Of a stretch of 9,889 nucleotides of DNA, positions 7,495-9,889 are shown one piece after another (within the stretch, counting starts at the first letter, position 1; each line of letters begins with the position of its first letter). The translations under genes were made by a program, and so were the position numbers. The stretch is taken from assembly GCA_029256565.1 (NCBI GenBank), contig JAQSXQ010000029.1, positions 1 to 9,889 on the forward strand. The letters are read 5' to 3'. The notes beneath the pieces were generated by a model. That model saw only the letters and a program-made list of their open reading frames with translations. It was not told the origin of the DNA and searched no databases. Source of the DNA: Mycobacterium sp. GTDB lineage: Bacteria > Actinomycetota > Actinomycetes > Mycobacteriales > Mycobacteriaceae.

Positions 7495-8271
7495 ATGACC
7501 ACGAACAGGTTCGAACCGGGCACGTTCACCCCGGACCCGAGGCCCGCAACGGTGCCGAAGATGCTGGCCGCCCAGTTCGGCCTGGAACTGAAGCTGCTGC
7601 TACGCAACGGTGAGCAGCTGCTGCTGACGATGTTCATCCCGATCACCCTGCTGGTCGGGATGACGCTGCTGCCGCTTGGCGACTTCGGTCCGAACCGCGC
7701 TGCGACGTTCGTTCCGGCGATCATGGCGTTGGCCGTGATCTCGACGGCGTTCACCGGCCAGGCGATCGCGGTGGCGTTCGACCGGCGCTACGGCGCGCTG
7801 AAGCGTCTCGGTGCGACGGCCCTGCCGGTGTGGGGCATCATCGCGGGCAAGTCGCTGGCCGTCGTCACCGTCGTATTCCTGCAGTCGGTGCTGTTGGGCG
7901 CGATCGGCATCGGGCTCGGCTGGCGCCCGGAACCCGCGGGCCTGGCGCTCGGGGCACTGGTCATCGCGCTCGGCACGGCCGCGTTCGCTGCACTCGGGCT
8001 GCTGCTGGGCGGAACGCTGCGCGCCGAGATCGTGCTCGCGGTGGCCAACCTGCTGTGGTTCATCTTCGCGGGCTTCGGCGCGCTGACGCTCGAGGGCGGG
8101 ATCGTCTCCAACGCCCTGCACTGGATCGCGCGACTGACCCCGTCGGGCGCGCTCACCGAGGCGCTGACCCAGGCGATGACGTTGTCGGTGGACTGGTTCG
8201 GCGTGGCCGTGCTGGCCGCGTGGGGTGTGGTCGCCGCGTTGTGCGCGCTGCGGTGGTTCCGCTTCACCTGA
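7495..8271 (+). CDS. ABC-2 type exporter permease
   Basis: This is the membrane subunit that pairs with the preceding ATPase. It has 258 residues with six hydrophobic segments at roughly 43-62, 72-92, 112-137, 148-171, 178-198 and 232-252. The cytoplasmic segment FDRRYGALKRLGATALPVWG (95-114) is the typical coupling region of small ABC-2 permeases of antibiotic or polysaccharide exporters, and LTPSGALTEAL (214-224) precedes the last helix. The ATG at 7495 is the first usable start in frame; GGCGGG 5 nt upstream is a weak Shine-Dalgarno. The start lies 129 nt after the ATPase stop, an unusually loose arrangement given the tight packing elsewhere. It is probably co-transcribed from mptB. The substrate cannot be told from sequence. 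In M. tuberculosis the equivalent gene is annotated as antibiotic transport by similarity only. Confidence 0.9.
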   Translation: MTTNRFEPGTFTPDPRPATVPKMLAAQFGLELKLLLRNGEQLLLTMFIPITLLVGMTLLPLGDFGPNRAATFVPAIMALAVISTAFTGQAIAVAFDRRYGALKRLGATALPVWGIIAGKSLAVVTVVFLQSVLLGAIGIGLGWRPEPAGLALGALVIALGTAAFAALGLLLGGTLRAEIVLAVANLLWFIFAGFGALTLEGGIVSNALHWIARLTPSGALTEALTQAMTLSVDWFGVAVLAAWGVVAALCALRWFRFT

Positions 8272-8300
8272 GCCGCACGGCCCCCTACTACGGCTTGTAG

Positions 8301-8319
8301 TTAGGTTTGTCCTACCATC
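8301..8319 (+). promoter_or_regulatory. Partial IdeR/DtxR-like site before ctaA
   Basis: TTAGGTTTGTCCTACCATC matches the IdeR/DtxR box TTAGGTTAGGCTAACCTAA at 12 of 19 positions by my hand alignment. The left half, TTAGGTT, is perfect; the right half is poor. TAGG/CCTA also form a short inverted repeat. It overlaps the predicted -10 of ctaA, a sensible place for a repressor. The match is seen; binding is speculative. Confidence 0.25.
8313..8318 (+). promoter_or_regulatory. -10 element of a likely leaderless ctaA promoter
   Basis: TACCAT matches TANNNT and ends exactly 6 nt before the GTG at 8325, the same geometry as at mptB. No Shine-Dalgarno precedes the GTG. It supports GTG 8325 over the TTG at 8307 as the ctaA start and suggests that ctaA can be transcribed separately from the ABC genes. 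Confidence 0.55.
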
Positions 8320-8324
8320 GAACC

Positions 8325-9314
8325 GTGGCCATCCGACGCTTGTTCATGAAGGGCGTCGACCTGCTGCCCCTACCCAGCCTGCGCGTACAGCGCATCATCG
8401 CTGCGGTCGTCGTACTCACCCAGGGCGGCATCGCGGTGACCGGCTCGATCGTCCGCGTGACCGCCTCGGGACTGGGCTGCCCGACGTGGCCCCAGTGCTT
8501 CCCCGGCAGCTTCACTCCGGTCCCGCACGCCGAGGTCCCGGGCATCCACCAGGCCGTCGAGTTCGGCAACCGCCTGATCACCTTCCTCGTGGTGCTGACC
8601 GCCGCGCTGGCCGTCCTCGCCGTGCTCCGCGCCCGACGTCGCCGCGAGGTGGTGGTCTATGCCTGGCTGATGCCTGCCTCGACCGTCGCGCAAGCGGTCA
8701 TCGGCGGCATCACCGTCCTCACCGGGCTGCTGTGGTGGACGGTCGCGATCCACCTGCTGGTGTCGATGGCGATGGTGTGGCTGGCCGTGCTGCTGTACGT
8801 CAAGATCGGCGAACCCGACGACGGAGTTCCTCAGCGAATGGTCCCGAAGCCATTGCGCCAGTTGACCTTTCTGAGCGCCATGGCGCTGTCGGTGGTCCTC
8901 GTCACCGGGACCATGGTCACCGGCGCAGGCCCGCACGCCGGCGACAAGAGCATCGACGCGCCCATCCCGCGGTTGGGTCTGGACATCGTCACGCTGGTCT
9001 ACCGGCACTCCGCGTTGGTGACCGCCTACCTCTGCCTGCTCATCGGTCTCGCGTTCGCGCTGCTGGCCGTGCGCGCACCGCGCCCCGTCACCATGCGGCT
9101 CGTCGTGCTGGTGATCCTGGTCGCGCTGCAGGGCATGGTCGGAACGGTGCAGTTCTTCACCGGCGTGCCCGCAGCCCTGGTGGCAGTGCACGTCGCGGGT
9201 GCCGCGATCTGCACGGGCGCGACGGCCGCGCTATGGGCGTCGATGCGACAGCGGACCAAGGCCGAACCCGTCGAGAGCCGACTCGACGGCGAGCGCGAAC
9301 TCTCGCTGCCGTAA
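8325..9314 (+). CDS. ctaA: Heme A synthase CtaA (COX15/CtaA family)
   Basis: CtaA oxidises the methyl group of heme O to the formyl group of heme A, the cofactor of aa3-type cytochrome c oxidase, in the plasma membrane. The protein has 329 residues and about eight hydrophobic helices in two four-helix halves. Family landmarks: GSIVRVTASGLGCPTWPQC (40-58), with the extracellular cysteine pair Cys52/Cys58; EFGNR (79-83); His143 in AIHLLVSM; His228 in VYRHSALVTAYL; and His289 in VAVHVAGA. These histidines align with three of the four heme-ligand histidines of B. subtilis CtaA. The first one, normally in E-x-x-H-R, is Asn82 here, with His75 nearby. GTG 8325 is chosen from the -10 element upstream; the open frame begins at TTG 8307. 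The 3' end overlaps the convergent ATP-grasp gene by 84 bp. Confidence 0.93.
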   Translation: MAIRRLFMKGVDLLPLPSLRVQRIIAAVVVLTQGGIAVTGSIVRVTASGLGCPTWPQCFPGSFTPVPHAEVPGIHQAVEFGNRLITFLVVLTAALAVLAVLRARRRREVVVYAWLMPASTVAQAVIGGITVLTGLLWWTVAIHLLVSMAMVWLAVLLYVKIGEPDDGVPQRMVPKPLRQLTFLSAMALSVVLVTGTMVTGAGPHAGDKSIDAPIPRLGLDIVTLVYRHSALVTAYLCLLIGLAFALLAVRAPRPVTMRLVVLVILVALQGMVGTVQFFTGVPAALVAVHVAGAAICTGATAALWASMRQRTKAEPVESRLDGERELSLP

Positions 9315-9889
9315 CCCACGGTCCTCGTCGTTCAGCTGCCGCCATCCCAGCGACGGCTCGACGAGTTCCAGCTCGAGCAGGCGCGGATCGTCGCGCTCGC
9401 CGATGACGTCCACGCGGGCGTAGAGGAAGTCCGACGGCGCCCTGCCGAGACGGTCCGCTGCGACTGCGAGCGCCGCGTGCCCCACGGCCCACAGTTCGAA
9501 GTCGGGTTCTGCCGGACGCAGTGACTCCTCGGCGTAGGTGCCGGACTCGTCCATGGCGGGGGCGCTGCCCGGCGGTGGCAGCAGCGGGCCTTTGGTGAAG
9601 GCGTGCGACTGCTGGCCGGCAAGGAACACCAGCGCCGTCTCGCCTGCCTCGATCCGGGGGTCGTACGGCTGCACGAGCGCGGTGCGCCCGGACGCCTGCA
9701 GGGCGGCGGCGTGCCGGGCAGCTGCGTCGGGATCGGTGAACCGTTGGGCGCCGACTGAGCCCGCACCTACGGCGGGTTGGACGACGACCGCGCCGTCGGG
9801 CACCCGCACCGCGTCACCGGGCGCGAAGAACAGGCTGGGCACCGTCGGGACGCCGGCCGCCGCGAGATCGTCGAGATAGCGCTTGTCGC
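9231..9889 (-). CDS. ATP-grasp domain protein, C-terminal part (cut by window edge)
   Basis: The 218 residues seen are the C-terminal two-thirds or so of an ATP-grasp protein of the RimK/glutathione-synthase-like type, enzymes that usually join a carboxylate to an amine through an acyl phosphate. The frame continues past the window edge: DKRYLDDLAAAGVPTVPS precedes the first internal GTG and is itself typical of the family. Other landmarks are PAVGAGSVGAQRF (the glycine-rich ATP loop), SHAFTKGPLL, and YARVDVIG followed by LLELELVEPSLGW, the metal-binding segment with its acidic residues. The residue before PAVGAGS is Gln rather than the ATP-binding Lys common in this family. The stop is TAG at 9231-9233, inside ctaA on the other strand. 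Substrate and pathway are not evident. Confidence 0.88.
   Translation of the reverse strand, partial: DKRYLDDLAAAGVPTVPSLFFAPGDAVRVPDGAVVVQPAVGAGSVGAQRFTDPDAAARHAAALQASGRTALVQPYDPRIEAGETALVFLAGQQSHAFTKGPLLPPPGSAPAMDESGTYAEESLRPAEPDFELWAVGHAALAVAADRLGRAPSDFLYARVDVIGERDDPRLLELELVEPSLGWRQLNDEDRGLRQREFALAVESALDGFGLGPLSHRRP

Noticed and set aside
8272..8295. AGCCG/CGGCT inverted repeat after the ABC permease as a terminator
   Set aside because: Only a 5-bp stem with a 14-nt loop and no following T-run. It is too weak to call an intrinsic terminator.
8307..8324. TTG at 8307 as the ctaA start
   Set aside because: It would put the TACCAT -10 element inside the gene and adds six residues unlike a CtaA N-terminus. 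GTG 8325 is preferred.
1..9889. Mobile elements, CRISPR arrays, toxin-antitoxin or defence genes, RNA genes
   Set aside because: Searched by eye on both strands. Nearly all bases are accounted for by conserved housekeeping genes, and no repeats, transposase motifs or tRNA-like folds were seen.

Overview
The window is GC-rich chromosomal DNA from an actinobacterium, almost certainly a Mycobacterium/Mycolicibacterium species. The evidence is the very high G+C at third codon positions, the gene order (sufR-sufB-sufD-sufC-sufS divergent from mptB, ABC transporter and ctaA), the MptB-type mannosyltransferase of mycobacterial cell-envelope synthesis, and starts that look leaderless, as is common in mycobacteria. 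It reads as conserved core genome. I see no mobile element, CRISPR array, tRNA or rRNA.

Minus strand, 4559 down to 1: the SUF iron-sulfur cluster operon in transcription order sufR (repressor), sufB and sufD (scaffold), sufC (ATPase) and sufS (cysteine desulfurase, cut by the window edge). The genes abut: ATGA overlap sufR/sufB, GTGA overlap sufB/sufD, 1-nt gaps sufD/sufC and sufC/sufS. One transcript with translational coupling is likely. SufS takes sulfur from cysteine, the SufBCD complex builds the cluster, and SufR with its four conserved cysteines probably senses cluster supply. A sequence matching the published mycobacterial SufR operator overlaps the predicted sufR start.

Plus strand, 4670 to 9314: mptB (polytopic alpha-1,6-mannosyltransferase), an ABC-2 type exporter ATPase (GTGA overlap with mptB), its permease after a 129-nt gap, and ctaA (heme A synthase) under what looks like its own promoter. 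The short region between sufR and mptB carries divergent promoters. In sufR, mptB and ctaA a TANNNT-like hexamer lies exactly 6 nt before the start codon and no Shine-Dalgarno is seen, which fits leaderless transcription.

Minus strand, 9889 to 9231: the C-terminal part of an ATP-grasp protein, convergent with ctaA and overlapping its 3' end by 84 bp.

I did not find a clearly new biological system. The observations most worth following are regulatory (SufR operator, a partial IdeR-like site before ctaA) and a few residue-level oddities (first heme-ligand His of CtaA replaced by Asn; ATP-grasp lysine replaced by Gln; SufB without an intein).
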